NCBI GenBank assembly: GCA_023245115.1
Contig: JAHFKX010000048.1
Coordinates: forward strand, 1 to 6,077
Direction of reading: 5' to 3'
Origin: Candidatus Woesearchaeota archaeon
GTDB taxonomy: Archaea; Nanobdellota; Nanobdellia; UBA10117
Length of the DNA: 6,077 nt
The notes under the pieces are model-generated. The model saw only the letters and a program-made list of their open reading frames with translations, searched no databases and was not told the origin of the DNA. Numbering within the stretch: the first letter of the stretch is position 1; each line of letters starts with the position of its first letter. Shown here piece by piece: positions 1 through 5,065 of this stretch. The position numbers were made by a program, and so were the translations under genes.

Positions 1-234
1 CTCTGAAATTAACCGTGGAGTAATTTTATATTCTTCTCGGAGCAGGCTTTGCCCTGCCAGCGCCAGATATTCTTTTGGGTCTGAATACATCTCCCAGTGC
101 CTGTTTAACTCTTGTTCAAAAATTCCTGACAGGTTTTTAAGCATCTGCTCAAGATTCTCATCCAGCGTTACCTTAATAGTTTTTTCTTCCGTGGGAGCTT
201 CCAAATCGCCGAGCAAGTCTTTTATATTTTTCAT
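1..234 (-). CDS. Fourth paralog of the tandem orphan family (C-terminus outside window)
   Basis: This reading frame is open from an ATG at 234 to the window edge, giving 78 residues. It begins MKNIKDLLGDLEAPTEEK, the same opening as the three upstream paralogs, followed by the shared IKV-x-x-D-E-x-LE stretch. Residues 63-78 (SLLREEYKITPRLISE) almost match the paralog at 967-1875 (SLLREKYKITPQLISE), so these two look like the closest pair. The ATG directly follows the TAA of the preceding gene, and a GGAGG lies five bases upstream inside that gene's last codons, so translation is probably coupled. The central conserved segment would lie beyond the edge. Function is unknown; homology to its neighbours is visible directly. 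Confidence 0.85.
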   Translation of the reverse strand, partial: MKNIKDLLGDLEAPTEEKTIKVTLDENLEQMLKNLSGIFEQELNRHWEMYSDPKEYLALAGQSLLREEYKITPRLISE

Positions 235-966
235 TTACGCCTCCGCAACCGCTAGGTGTGTCGTGTTGTAGGATTTTTGTGCCGGCTCAGCGCCTTTTGG
301 GAATAAGAGGCAGGTTTTGTTATTTATGTCAGCATCCGTAGACAAAGATTCTATCTCTTTCAAAAGGCTTTCGCTATCTGAAGTAAACGTGCAATTATTA
401 ATCCCAATGCTCATAATATGCGGCACAACATTTAAACCTAGTATTGTTATATCGACGTAAGTCATGTCGTCAAACCAATTTATTGGCTGTTGCATTACAT
501 TTTTTGGATAATCCGCGCAGTTCACAATTTTTAAGGCAAGCCTTCTGTCCTGCCAGCCATGCAACTTGTAACATAACGAGTGAATTGGCTCGCTGCTGGT
601 CAAAATCAGCTCAAAGTTATTATGGCCTTGCTGGAAAGATGTCTGCATCATGGCAGTTATGAAAACGCCTGTGTATGCGCTAAATCTTTGCTCCTGCTCA
701 TAGTTAGCAACACGCAGGACAAATTCATCCATGACCTTTTTGCCAATATTATATTTATTTTTTGGCATCGATTTCAAAAATGATTTATAAAGTTCTACTC
801 CGATGTCTAACCTTCCATGTTTGGCCGGAATATTTAACTTCTTTTCATAAATTTCGAACAGCATGGCAAGGGTTTCTTCCAGCAATTCATCTTTAGTTAC
901 TTTTATCTGGCGCTCGTCCTTTTGTTCTTCCAAATCTCCAAGTATGTCTTTCAAATTTTTTGGCAT
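235..966 (-). CDS. Third paralog of the tandem orphan family, 243 aa
   Basis: Unrecognised protein, complete. Residues 4-13 (NLKDILGDLE) are the family N-terminal motif, followed by an acidic/basic, probably helical region. Residues 95-120 hold the family core: F-S-x-x-TG-V-F-I-TA, then SFQQGHNNFEL. Residues 135-147 (KLHGWQDRRLALK) and N163-W164-F165 match the equivalents in the other paralogs. Alternating hydrophobic stretches near 144-149 and 169-177 (TYVDITILG) suggest short beta strands separated by turns. The C-terminus after about 190 is not shared. No signal peptide or membrane segment is seen. The ATG abuts the TAA of the preceding gene; the ribosome site there (GGATGG) is weaker than at the other junctions. 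Its own last codons supply GGAGG for the next gene. Confidence 0.85.
   Translation of the reverse strand: MPKNLKDILGDLEEQKDERQIKVTKDELLEETLAMLFEIYEKKLNIPAKHGRLDIGVELYKSFLKSMPKNKYNIGKKVMDEFVLRVANYEQEQRFSAYTGVFITAMMQTSFQQGHNNFELILTSSEPIHSLCYKLHGWQDRRLALKIVNCADYPKNVMQQPINWFDDMTYVDITILGLNVVPHIMSIGINNCTFTSDSESLLKEIESLSTDADINNKTCLLFPKGAEPAQKSYNTTHLAVAEA
240..244 (-). promoter_or_regulatory. Shine-Dalgarno GGAGG for the fourth paralog
   Basis: On the minus strand GGAGG is followed by CGTAA and then the ATG at 234. The site lies inside the last sense codons (Glu-Ala) and reaches up to the stop of the upstream gene. Spacing of five bases is suitable. It supports the 234 start and coupled translation in the operon. 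Confidence 0.75.
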
Positions 967-1875
967 TTATGCGACCATCCTAACTAGGCCAAGATTTTTG
1001 TTTGATTCAGCTTCCTTAATTGTGTCTAATAATCTATCGACTTCCTTAATTGCGTCTAATAATTTATCTCCATCTACTTCCAAAACATTCGGCTTTACTA
1101 CTTCGAGCAAATACGCTTCTGATTTATCGTCTAGCCATAACATATTGTTTAAAACTCTCAACTCTTGGTCTTTTACGAACATTTCATTCAGCGTATCTGC
1201 CAGTTCTTTAATATCAACTCCAAACTTACAGCTTTTTGCGCTGGTTGCCAGCCCCTGCATCTGTTCAGTCATGCCAGTAAGTCTAGCGTCTACGTTTTGT
1301 GCGTATGCAAACCAACCAGTAGTTTGCCCAATTATCATATTATTTATTGATGCATTTGTTACGGGAATTGCCAATTGGTGCATCACTTTGCCTATTGTCT
1401 GGCCTGGTTCCGGGCTTACGCCGTGATTTGCAACCAAAATTTTGAGCCTGCGCTCCCGCCAGCCGTGCAAATCCCTGCCAAAATAATTTATTGGCGTACT
1501 GCCAATTAGCTGCACCTCAAAATCATTATGGCCTTGGAGGAAAGACTGCTGAACCAGTGCGGTAAGGAACACGCCAGTCGCATTAGTAAAATTATATTCA
1601 CCCACATAATTGTAAACCTGTAAGGCAAATTCCGAAATTAGCTGCGGCGTAATCTTATATTTTTCCCGTAGCAAGCTTCTCCGGCAGAATTTGTAAAACG
1701 GGTCTGGACTTTCAGTAAAATAGCCCGTCCACTTCCTTTCTAACTCGCGCTCGTAAACCTTGAGTACTGCCCCAAGATTTTTTTCCAAATTTTCGTCGCG
1801 AGTTACCCTAATTGTCTGTTCTGGCATTGGCTGCTCAAGGTCTTTAAGAATATCTTTCAAATTATTTCTTCGCAT
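967..1875 (-). CDS. Second paralog of the tandem orphan family, 302 aa (longest)
   Basis: Unrecognised protein, the longest member. It opens MRRNNLKDILKDLEQP, then TIRVTRDENLEKNL. Core segments: NATGVFLTA (98-106), SFLQGHNDFEVQL (111-123), DLHGWRERRLKILV (135-148), then a stretch of about 40 residues with spaced glycines and asparagines (G152, G158, G162, N174, N178-N179, G183, G187) that the paralogs have only in shortened form, and GWF (187-189). The spaced G/N pattern fits a beta-helix of the GXGXG type (inference). The tail is charged and helical, with a duplicated ten-residue unit near 272-290 (LLDAIKEVDR / LLDTIKEAES). Its ATG overlaps the previous stop by one base (TAATG) with GGAGG four bases upstream. 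It probably works with its paralogs; function unknown. Confidence 0.87.
   Translation of the reverse strand: MRRNNLKDILKDLEQPMPEQTIRVTRDENLEKNLGAVLKVYERELERKWTGYFTESPDPFYKFCRRSLLREKYKITPQLISEFALQVYNYVGEYNFTNATGVFLTALVQQSFLQGHNDFEVQLIGSTPINYFGRDLHGWRERRLKILVANHGVSPEPGQTIGKVMHQLAIPVTNASINNMIIGQTTGWFAYAQNVDARLTGMTEQMQGLATSAKSCKFGVDIKELADTLNEMFVKDQELRVLNNMLWLDDKSEAYLLEVVKPNVLEVDGDKLLDAIKEVDRLLDTIKEAESNKNLGLVRMVA
1011..1070 (-). repeat. 30-base tandem duplication within the second paralog
   Basis: Two adjacent 30-base units, 1011-1040 and 1041-1070, are identical at 26 of 30 positions; both begin CTTCCTTAATTG on the plus strand. The unit is a multiple of three, so the frame is kept and ten residues are added near the C-terminus (LLDAIKEVD / LLDTIKEAE). 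Both copies predict an amphipathic, charged helix. The low divergence points to a fairly recent in-frame duplication. Confidence 0.85.
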
Positions 1876-2657
1876 TATGCCTCCATCGCGACGCGGAATT
1901 CCTCGGATGTTTTTTGGCGGCTATTTATAGCTGAAATGTCTGGTGTGCTGCCTGAATCTATCAAATAAACTTCGTTTTCGCCCCAATGCTTAATTCCGTT
2001 CAAATACTCAAATAACTGTTTATCATCCACACGAAAAACAGATTCTTTTGCACCGTCTCCGATAATAGGAACACCGTATGTTCTGCTACTAAAATATTGC
2101 ATTATGTCGTCATGCATAGCAACATTGCCTGCGCCCGTAATTGTTACATCTAAATAACGCGCGTTTGTGAACCAGCCCTGCTGACTGCTACTAATGTGGC
2201 CAGCGGGTGCTGCTAAATTATTCACGGTGAGGATAATATTTCTATCTACCATGCCCCTCAAGTTTGCACCGAGACAGTGCACAGGTTCTGTCAGGCAGAT
2301 TTCGAAATTATTATGGCTCTGTTCGAATGAAACTGTGATGCAAGCGGTAATGAGCTGGCCAGCCCTTGATTCGAATTTAGGTAAATTATTATGCGCACAA
2401 ATTCGCAGGGCAAGCTCAGCTATTACTTTTTCTGTCAGGTCGTAGTTTAGTTTTTGTAAGTATTCAACGCTAGCCAAATAAACTACGCGTTCATCTACTA
2501 TATATGGATTTAGCTGGCCGGTAGAAATTTTTTCGAATGTATTAAGCAGTCCGTCTACAATTTTTTCTAGTTCTGTATCTTTTTCTACTTTAAGCTGCTT
2601 CTCTGATATTGGTTCTTCTAAATCTCCAAGAATGTCTTTCAAACCAGTCCGACGCAT
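1875..2657 (-). CDS. First paralog of the tandem orphan family, 260 aa
   Basis: Unrecognised protein and first gene of the four-gene operon. I place the start at 2657 (MRRTGLKDILGDLEEP), not at the ATG at 2702 that would add 15 residues. Only the 2657 start aligns with the paralogs, and a TATA box centred near 2683 lies 26 bases upstream, which predicts a leaderless mRNA beginning at this ATG. Core: ESRAGQLITA (96-105), SFEQSHNNFEICL (110-122), NLRGMVDRNIILTVNN (132-147), GWF (161-163), YLDVTITGAGNV (168-179). Gly/Asn spacing around 130-180 resembles a worn GXGXG beta-helix (inference). The C-terminal third is private to this member. It stops at 1875-1877, overlapping the next ATG by one base. 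Confidence 0.87.
   Translation of the reverse strand: MRRTGLKDILGDLEEPISEKQLKVEKDTELEKIVDGLLNTFEKISTGQLNPYIVDERVVYLASVEYLQKLNYDLTEKVIAELALRICAHNNLPKFESRAGQLITACITVSFEQSHNNFEICLTEPVHCLGANLRGMVDRNIILTVNNLAAPAGHISSSQQGWFTNARYLDVTITGAGNVAMHDDIMQYFSSRTYGVPIIGDGAKESVFRVDDKQLFEYLNGIKHWGENEVYLIDSGSTPDISAINSRQKTSEEFRVAMEA
1880..1884 (-). promoter_or_regulatory. Shine-Dalgarno GGAGG for the second paralog
   Basis: On the minus strand the first paralog ends ATGGAGGCATAATG: GGAGG, four bases, then the ATG at 1875 overlapping the TAA. The site is embedded in the final Met-Glu-Ala codons. It supports the 1875 start and stop-start translational coupling. Confidence 0.75.
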
Positions 2658-2678
2658 GTTAATTATAGGCACTAAAAG

Positions 2679-2686
2679 AATAAATA
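2679..2686 (-). promoter_or_regulatory. TATA box for the four-paralog operon
   Basis: Minus-strand TATTTATT is preceded by an A-rich stretch (ACAAAG) that could serve as a BRE. Its centre is about 26 bases upstream of the ATG at 2657, so transcription should begin at or next to that ATG. The position follows archaeal TBP/TFB spacing; no start site has been measured. Confidence 0.65.
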
Positions 2687-2711
2687 CTTTGTGTGTACCC
2701 ATATAGAAACC

Positions 2712-2718
2712 TTTATAA
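2712..2718 (+). promoter_or_regulatory. TATA box for the ATPase gene
   Basis: TTTATAA is preceded by AGAAAC, a plausible BRE. Its centre lies about 25 bases before the ATG at 2740, predicting a leaderless transcript. No Shine-Dalgarno sequence precedes that ATG, consistent with this. The site is only about 30 bases from the opposing operon's TATA box, so the two promoters may compete or share a regulator. Confidence 0.7.
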
Positions 2719-2739
2719 CTCTTGTTTTAGCGTATTAGC

Positions 2740-4164
2740 ATGGACCGCAAAAAAATTCCAGGCCGGGCAGAATTCAAGAAAAAAAGCGAGGTTAGCGACT
2801 GCTTTGAAGGCGTGCCAGCCCTTGCAATGCTTGCACCGCTATTTGCATATTCGATTGAAAAAGATGGCCGCACGCGGCTATTAATCGGAAACCGCGGCAC
2901 AGGCAAGACACACTTGCTTAAACTCATGGCCATCGAAGGTACGCCAATACAATTGTACGAACTGGATAAAGAAAAACTTGAAAAAGGTAAATTAGACTAC
3001 TACGCGTTGTTCAAGCACACCGAGCCAGCAGCAGTAGTTGTTGATGATTTACACTATTTGCTTAAAGCTATGTATGTTGCGCAGCTAAAGGGCATGCCAC
3101 TGAAAGAGGAGCAGGTGCTGGACAGGCTTGCGGAGTTCAGGACACTTGCCGAGATTCTCGAAGCGCCGCTGATTTTTGTGGCTGACGAAGGGCCAGCTGG
3201 CCTGAGCATGAGATTCGCAAAGCCAGAAAGCAAAAAAAGATTCCTTGGCCTGATGGACAGCTGTACTGACACGCCTGACGACTGCCAAATGTACTATAAA
3301 CATCTTGGCACGCTTGGCCCTACTTCGCATCATAAGACAGTTAACTTGGATTACCGCGGATGTATGCAAAGTTATGAACGCGTAGAAATACCGCTTTCAG
3401 TTGCGCCACGAATCTGGCCAAATGAGGTCGTTGCAGCAGTTGACACACAAACATCCGAATCACTTGGACACTATTGGGCAGACCCAGTACAAGTAACAGA
3501 ACTCACTATACGACAAAAAGAACTGCTCGAACAGATTATAAAACACGCTGAAAATCCAACACATAAGACTACGGCTATGTTTAGTTGCGATGAATTCTGC
3601 TGGCCGCTGGAACGTGTTACGGCCGGCATGAACACCAAACTGCAGGACAGCATGAAAAAGGCATCTGACAGGCTCATGACTATGTTAAATATGACTGACA
3701 TCCCATTTGCATTCGTAACAGGCCGCTTTGTTGGCGATAACCGCTATGGAAAAAGCCTGACAAGATATCAAGTATTTTATCCATTCGCAGATTCCGGACG
3801 CATAGACTCAAGCCGAGCATTTACAGAGGAATATGGCCATTGGATAGTAAAAGAAAAACCGGAAACACCGCTGGCAACGATACGTGAGCTTGAAGTTGTC
3901 GCTAAAGCAGTTGGCGGCATAAGCAGAGAAACGCTTGGCTTAGCAAAATTAGGCGCTTTAATAACAGTGCCAGATTCTGCGGGCAACAGGCAAGGCATGG
4001 TTTATACGCGAGATGACATAAATGCAATACGAAGCCGCATTAGAAAGATATTTGGTTCTGCTGTAAAGTACGACCCGAGAAGCCTAGTAGATTGCCTTCT
4101 TTATGCAAGAACAAATGAGGAAATGCTAGCTGGCCAGGTAGAAGCCGAGCTCGCGCTGGAATAG
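2740..4164 (+). CDS. AAA+-like P-loop ATPase, 474 aa, function unknown
   Basis: A probable nucleotide-hydrolysing cytoplasmic protein. Walker A is GNRGTGKT at residues 50-57. Walker B is AVVVDDLHYLL at about 98-108, with D102-D103 as the likely Mg/catalytic acids. A hydrophobic strand PLIFVADE (143-150) sits where sensor 1 would be. This order matches the ATPase core of AAA+/ORC-type proteins. I see no clear arginine finger or sensor 2, so the subfamily is unassigned. Residues 255-350 (after LTIRQKELLEQII) and 420-440 (TRDDINAIRSRIRKIF) may be helical or winged-helix modules, and several cysteines (C21, C175, C182, C208, C283, C287) are scattered without a zinc-finger pattern. There is no signal peptide or membrane segment. 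It is divergent from the paralog operon, which suggests, without proving, shared function. Confidence 0.85.
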   Translation: MDRKKIPGRAEFKKKSEVSDCFEGVPALAMLAPLFAYSIEKDGRTRLLIGNRGTGKTHLLKLMAIEGTPIQLYELDKEKLEKGKLDYYALFKHTEPAAVVVDDLHYLLKAMYVAQLKGMPLKEEQVLDRLAEFRTLAEILEAPLIFVADEGPAGLSMRFAKPESKKRFLGLMDSCTDTPDDCQMYYKHLGTLGPTSHHKTVNLDYRGCMQSYERVEIPLSVAPRIWPNEVVAAVDTQTSESLGHYWADPVQVTELTIRQKELLEQIIKHAENPTHKTTAMFSCDEFCWPLERVTAGMNTKLQDSMKKASDRLMTMLNMTDIPFAFVTGRFVGDNRYGKSLTRYQVFYPFADSGRIDSSRAFTEEYGHWIVKEKPETPLATIRELEVVAKAVGGISRETLGLAKLGALITVPDSAGNRQGMVYTRDDINAIRSRIRKIFGSAVKYDPRSLVDCLLYARTNEEMLAGQVEAELALE

Positions 4165-4179
4165 AAAATATTTTTATGA

Positions 4180-4228
4180 AAAAATGGCTTCATCCCACGC
4201 GCTAAAGCGCGGGGTTTTTGCCATTTTT
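4180..4228. terminator. Extended hairpin after the ATPase, possible two-way terminator
   Basis: The outer arms AAAAATGGC (4180-4188) and GCCATTTTT (4220-4228) are perfect inverted repeats. Inside is a GC-rich stem, CCC-[A bulge]-CGCGC (4194-4202) with GCGCGGGG (4207-4214), loop TAAA. T-runs lie on both sides: T5 at 4215-4219 and again at 4224-4228 on plus, and a T6 run after the hairpin on minus. It starts 16 bases after the ATPase stop, so it could end that transcript, one from the opposite side, or both. The inner stem also resembles the palindromic ends of IS200/IS605 elements, an alternative I cannot exclude. Confidence 0.5.
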
Positions 4229-4266
4229 CCATTCCTTGAACTCGCCTTTCAAGGCGAGGCGCGTAA

Positions 4267-4326
4267 CCAAAGAAAATTCTAAAGGAATTTTCTTGGCCAA
4301 GAAAATCGCGAAGCAATTTTCTCTGG
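4267..4326. repeat. Two tandem 30-base hairpin units
   Basis: Each unit begins CCAA and ends TGG. The first (4267-4296) pairs AGAAAATTC with GAATTTTCT plus a CCA/TGG base. The second (4297-4326) pairs AGAAAAT with ATTTTCT plus the same CCA/TGG base, and its loop contains GCGAAGC, a sequence known to form an unusually stable small DNA hairpin. Similar arms with differing loops suggest a duplicated unit in which pairing has been kept. Confidence 0.75.
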
Positions 4327-4329
4327 AAA

Positions 4330-4349
4330 CCCCGCACTTAAGTGCGGGG
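4330..4349. repeat. Perfect 20-base palindrome
   Basis: CCCCGCACTTAAGTGCGGGG is self-complementary across its full length and can form an eight-base-pair hairpin with a TTAA loop. Read on the minus strand it shares the pattern ATCCC...CT-x-AAG...GCGGGGTTT with the plus-strand hairpin at 4194-4218, so the region holds two related palindromes in opposite orientation about 130 bases apart. Confidence 0.85.
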
Positions 4350-4374
4350 ATAGGCACGAGCGGCGAGTTCAAGT

Positions 4375-4390
4375 TATATTAATTAATATA
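4375..4390. repeat. 16-base AT palindrome beside the multi-hairpin element
   Basis: TATATTAATTAATATA is a perfect palindrome starting two bases after the right arm of the 139-base element. It contains TATA-like sequences on both strands, so it may hold promoter elements. With AT-rich sequence of this kind chance is a real possibility. Confidence 0.4.
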
Positions 4391-4435
4391 TGTATTTATG
4401 TTACTTATGAGTACGGACGAAATGGCACAATAAAT

Positions 4436-4444
4436 CTTATAAAG
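4436..4444 (+). promoter_or_regulatory. TATA box for a candidate small RNA
   Basis: CTTATAAAG is a good archaeal TATA match standing between genes. Its centre at 4440 predicts a plus-strand start near 4465, just before the hairpin that begins at 4468. The sequence is nearly symmetric (CTTTATAAG on minus), so it could also fire leftward, toward the multi-hairpin element. Confidence 0.45.
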
Positions 4445-4464
4445 CCAACCGATGACGGTTTTGA

Positions 4465-4520
4465 AAGAACGGAGGCTGGGGTTCTGCTTAAAGGGCCCTC
4501 ATACCTCCGTTAATTTTATT
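4465..4520 (+). ncRNA. Candidate small hairpin RNA, unrecognised
   Basis: The arms AACGGAGG (4468-4475) and CCTCCGTT (4504-4511) pair perfectly, with further pairing of GGG (4479-4481) to CCC (4496-4498), and are followed by the T-rich TTAATTTTATT. A TATA box sits at the right distance upstream. A transcript of roughly 50-55 bases would be almost entirely one stem-loop. No open frame explains the pairing, and it is too short and lacks the arms for a tRNA. Alternatively the hairpin is just a terminator for one of the flanking units. No family recognised. Confidence 0.3.
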
Positions 4521-4565
4521 GCTAAACATTTCTACTTAAAAACAATTTGTATTGTGAAGCGAACA

Positions 4566-4586
4566 ATTAAAAATTTTAATAAATTT
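4566..4586 (-). terminator. AT-rich terminator region of the winged-helix-like gene
   Basis: Directly past the TAA at 4587-4589, the minus strand has AAAAATTTATT followed by AAAATTTTTAATTG: a weak AT-only stem with T-runs. T-runs downstream of genes are typical archaeal termination signals; the stem may be incidental. Confidence 0.35.
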
Positions 4587-4946
4587 TTAAGCAGCTCCAA
4601 CTGCTTCTTCTATGGACTTGACGGGCAATCCGACTTTGCTTCGACTTTTTTTGCCTGCGAGTTGTTTCAGCAAGCCCTCGAATTTTTGCTGCCCGCCTAC
4701 AACTGAGGCTTTTATTACTGTAAGTTGCTGTTTATCCCGAGAGACATTCAAAAGACCCTCGCTGTTCAGAAGCTGAACGCAGGCCCAGACCTCGTGCCAT
4801 GGCGCTGGCTGGCCGTTGCCGACCATCTCCCGCAGCTTCTCAAAGGAGAGGCGATAGCCAGGAGTCATTAAGCGAGCATACACATTTGCTAAATAAGTTT
4901 TATATGCCCTTTCCTTAAACTCATTGGCAGCCGTATTAACATCCAT
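4587..4946 (-). CDS. Small winged-helix-like protein, possible transcription regulator, 119 aa
   Basis: Not a family I can name. Residues 32-80 fit a winged-helix layout: LSFEKLREMVG (helix), PWHEVWACVQLLNSEGLL (49-66, the would-be recognition helix and its follow-on), then VSRDKQQLTVIKA (68-80), two short strands joined by a charged turn like a wing. The C-terminus 87-119 is lysine-rich (LAGKKSRSK). There is no signal peptide or membrane segment. The ATG at 4946 has no Shine-Dalgarno; TATA-like sequences near 4975 (about 29 bases upstream) or 4983-4990 would give a zero-to-short leader. It faces away from the HAD gene across an intergenic region with three copies of a 12-base motif, so autoregulation and control of the neighbour are plausible. 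The fold is inferred from sequence pattern only. Confidence 0.65.
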   Translation of the reverse strand: MDVNTAANEFKERAYKTYLANVYARLMTPGYRLSFEKLREMVGNGQPAPWHEVWACVQLLNSEGLLNVSRDKQQLTVIKASVVGGQQKFEGLLKQLAGKKSRSKVGLPVKSIEEAVGAA

Positions 4947-4962
4947 TGTGATAATCGTAGTA

Positions 4963-5024
4963 CATCGCTGTTCTTATTAGAATTTATAAACATTGCTGTT
5001 ACAGCTTGTGATAGAACAGCAATG
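4963..5024. promoter_or_regulatory. Three copies of a CAT(T/C)GCTGTT motif, candidate operators
   Basis: Copies are CATCGCTGTTCT at 4963-4974 (+), CATTGCTGTTAC at 4991-5002 (+) and CATTGCTGTTCT at 5013-5024 (-). The last two form a perfect inverted repeat with ten-base arms and a 14-base spacer; the first two lie 28 bases apart. They bracket the palindromic TATA box at 4983-4990, between two divergent genes, one of them winged-helix-like. This arrangement suits regulator binding; the inverted pair could instead fold as a hairpin in an mRNA leader. Confidence 0.55.
4983..4990. promoter_or_regulatory. Palindromic TATA box between the divergent genes
   Basis: TTTATAAA reads the same on both strands. 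Rightward it predicts a start near 5011, giving the HAD gene a leader of about 84 bases that includes the GAGG at 5087-5090. Leftward it predicts a start near 4960, a leader of about 14 bases for the small gene. It lies between copies one and two of the 12-base motif, so a bound protein could block it. Confidence 0.45.
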
Positions 5025-5065
5025 AATATTACATTTGCACAATATGATTATTGGCGTTAGTAATA

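Larger units (their letters stand above)
4235..4373. repeat. 139-base multi-hairpin element closed by perfect 12-base inverted repeats
   Basis: The ends are CTTGAACTCGCC (4235-4246) and GGCGAGTTCAAG (4362-4373), exact reverse complements. Between them are two adjacent 30-base hairpins (4267-4296 and 4297-4326) and a perfect palindrome (4330-4349), so the whole can fold into a closed multi-branch shape. The left arm can instead form a local hairpin, CTCGCCTT with AAGGCGAG (4241-4258). No reading frame accounts for it. It could be a structured RNA, on the minus strand perhaps from ATAAATAC near 4392-4399, or a remnant of a small mobile element. No target-site duplication is visible beside the 12-base arms (CCATTC left, TTATAT right). 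Identity unknown; the inverted repeats themselves are certain. Confidence 0.75.

Noticed and set aside
863..1426. Plus-strand 187-residue open frame opposite the paralog operon
   Set aside because: It spans two well-supported minus-strand genes in antisense, is Ser/Leu-rich and low in complexity as expected for an antisense shadow, and has no promoter or family resemblance.
4267..4326. Short CRISPR-like array
   Set aside because: The two units are adjacent without spacers and are each self-complementary over their whole length; no cas genes nearby.
4101..4337. Minus-strand 78-residue frame across the ATPase end and the hairpin region
   Set aside because: It translates the inverted repeats and the ATPase antisense strand; no promoter or ribosome site, and the structure explains the sequence better.
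4235..4373. Classic DNA transposon (MITE) with terminal inverted repeats
   Set aside because: Not accepted as the formal call: no target-site duplication is visible next to the 12-base arms and no second copy is in the window.
4407..4433. Eight-codon open frame MSTDEMAQ
   Set aside because: Too short, with no ribosome site and no TATA box at leaderless spacing.
4468..4511. tRNA-like acceptor pairing (ACGGAGG with CCTCCGT)
   Set aside because: Only 44 bases in total, with no D arm, anticodon arm or T-loop signature, so it cannot be a tRNA.
4450..4520. C/D box small RNA suggested by CGATGA at 4450-4455
   Set aside because: No proper C box consensus, and no CTGA boxes at suitable spacing; the hairpin is the stronger signal.
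4452..4706. Plus-strand 84-residue frame after the candidate small RNA
   Set aside because: It runs antisense through the end of the winged-helix-like gene and lacks recognisable protein features or a ribosome site.
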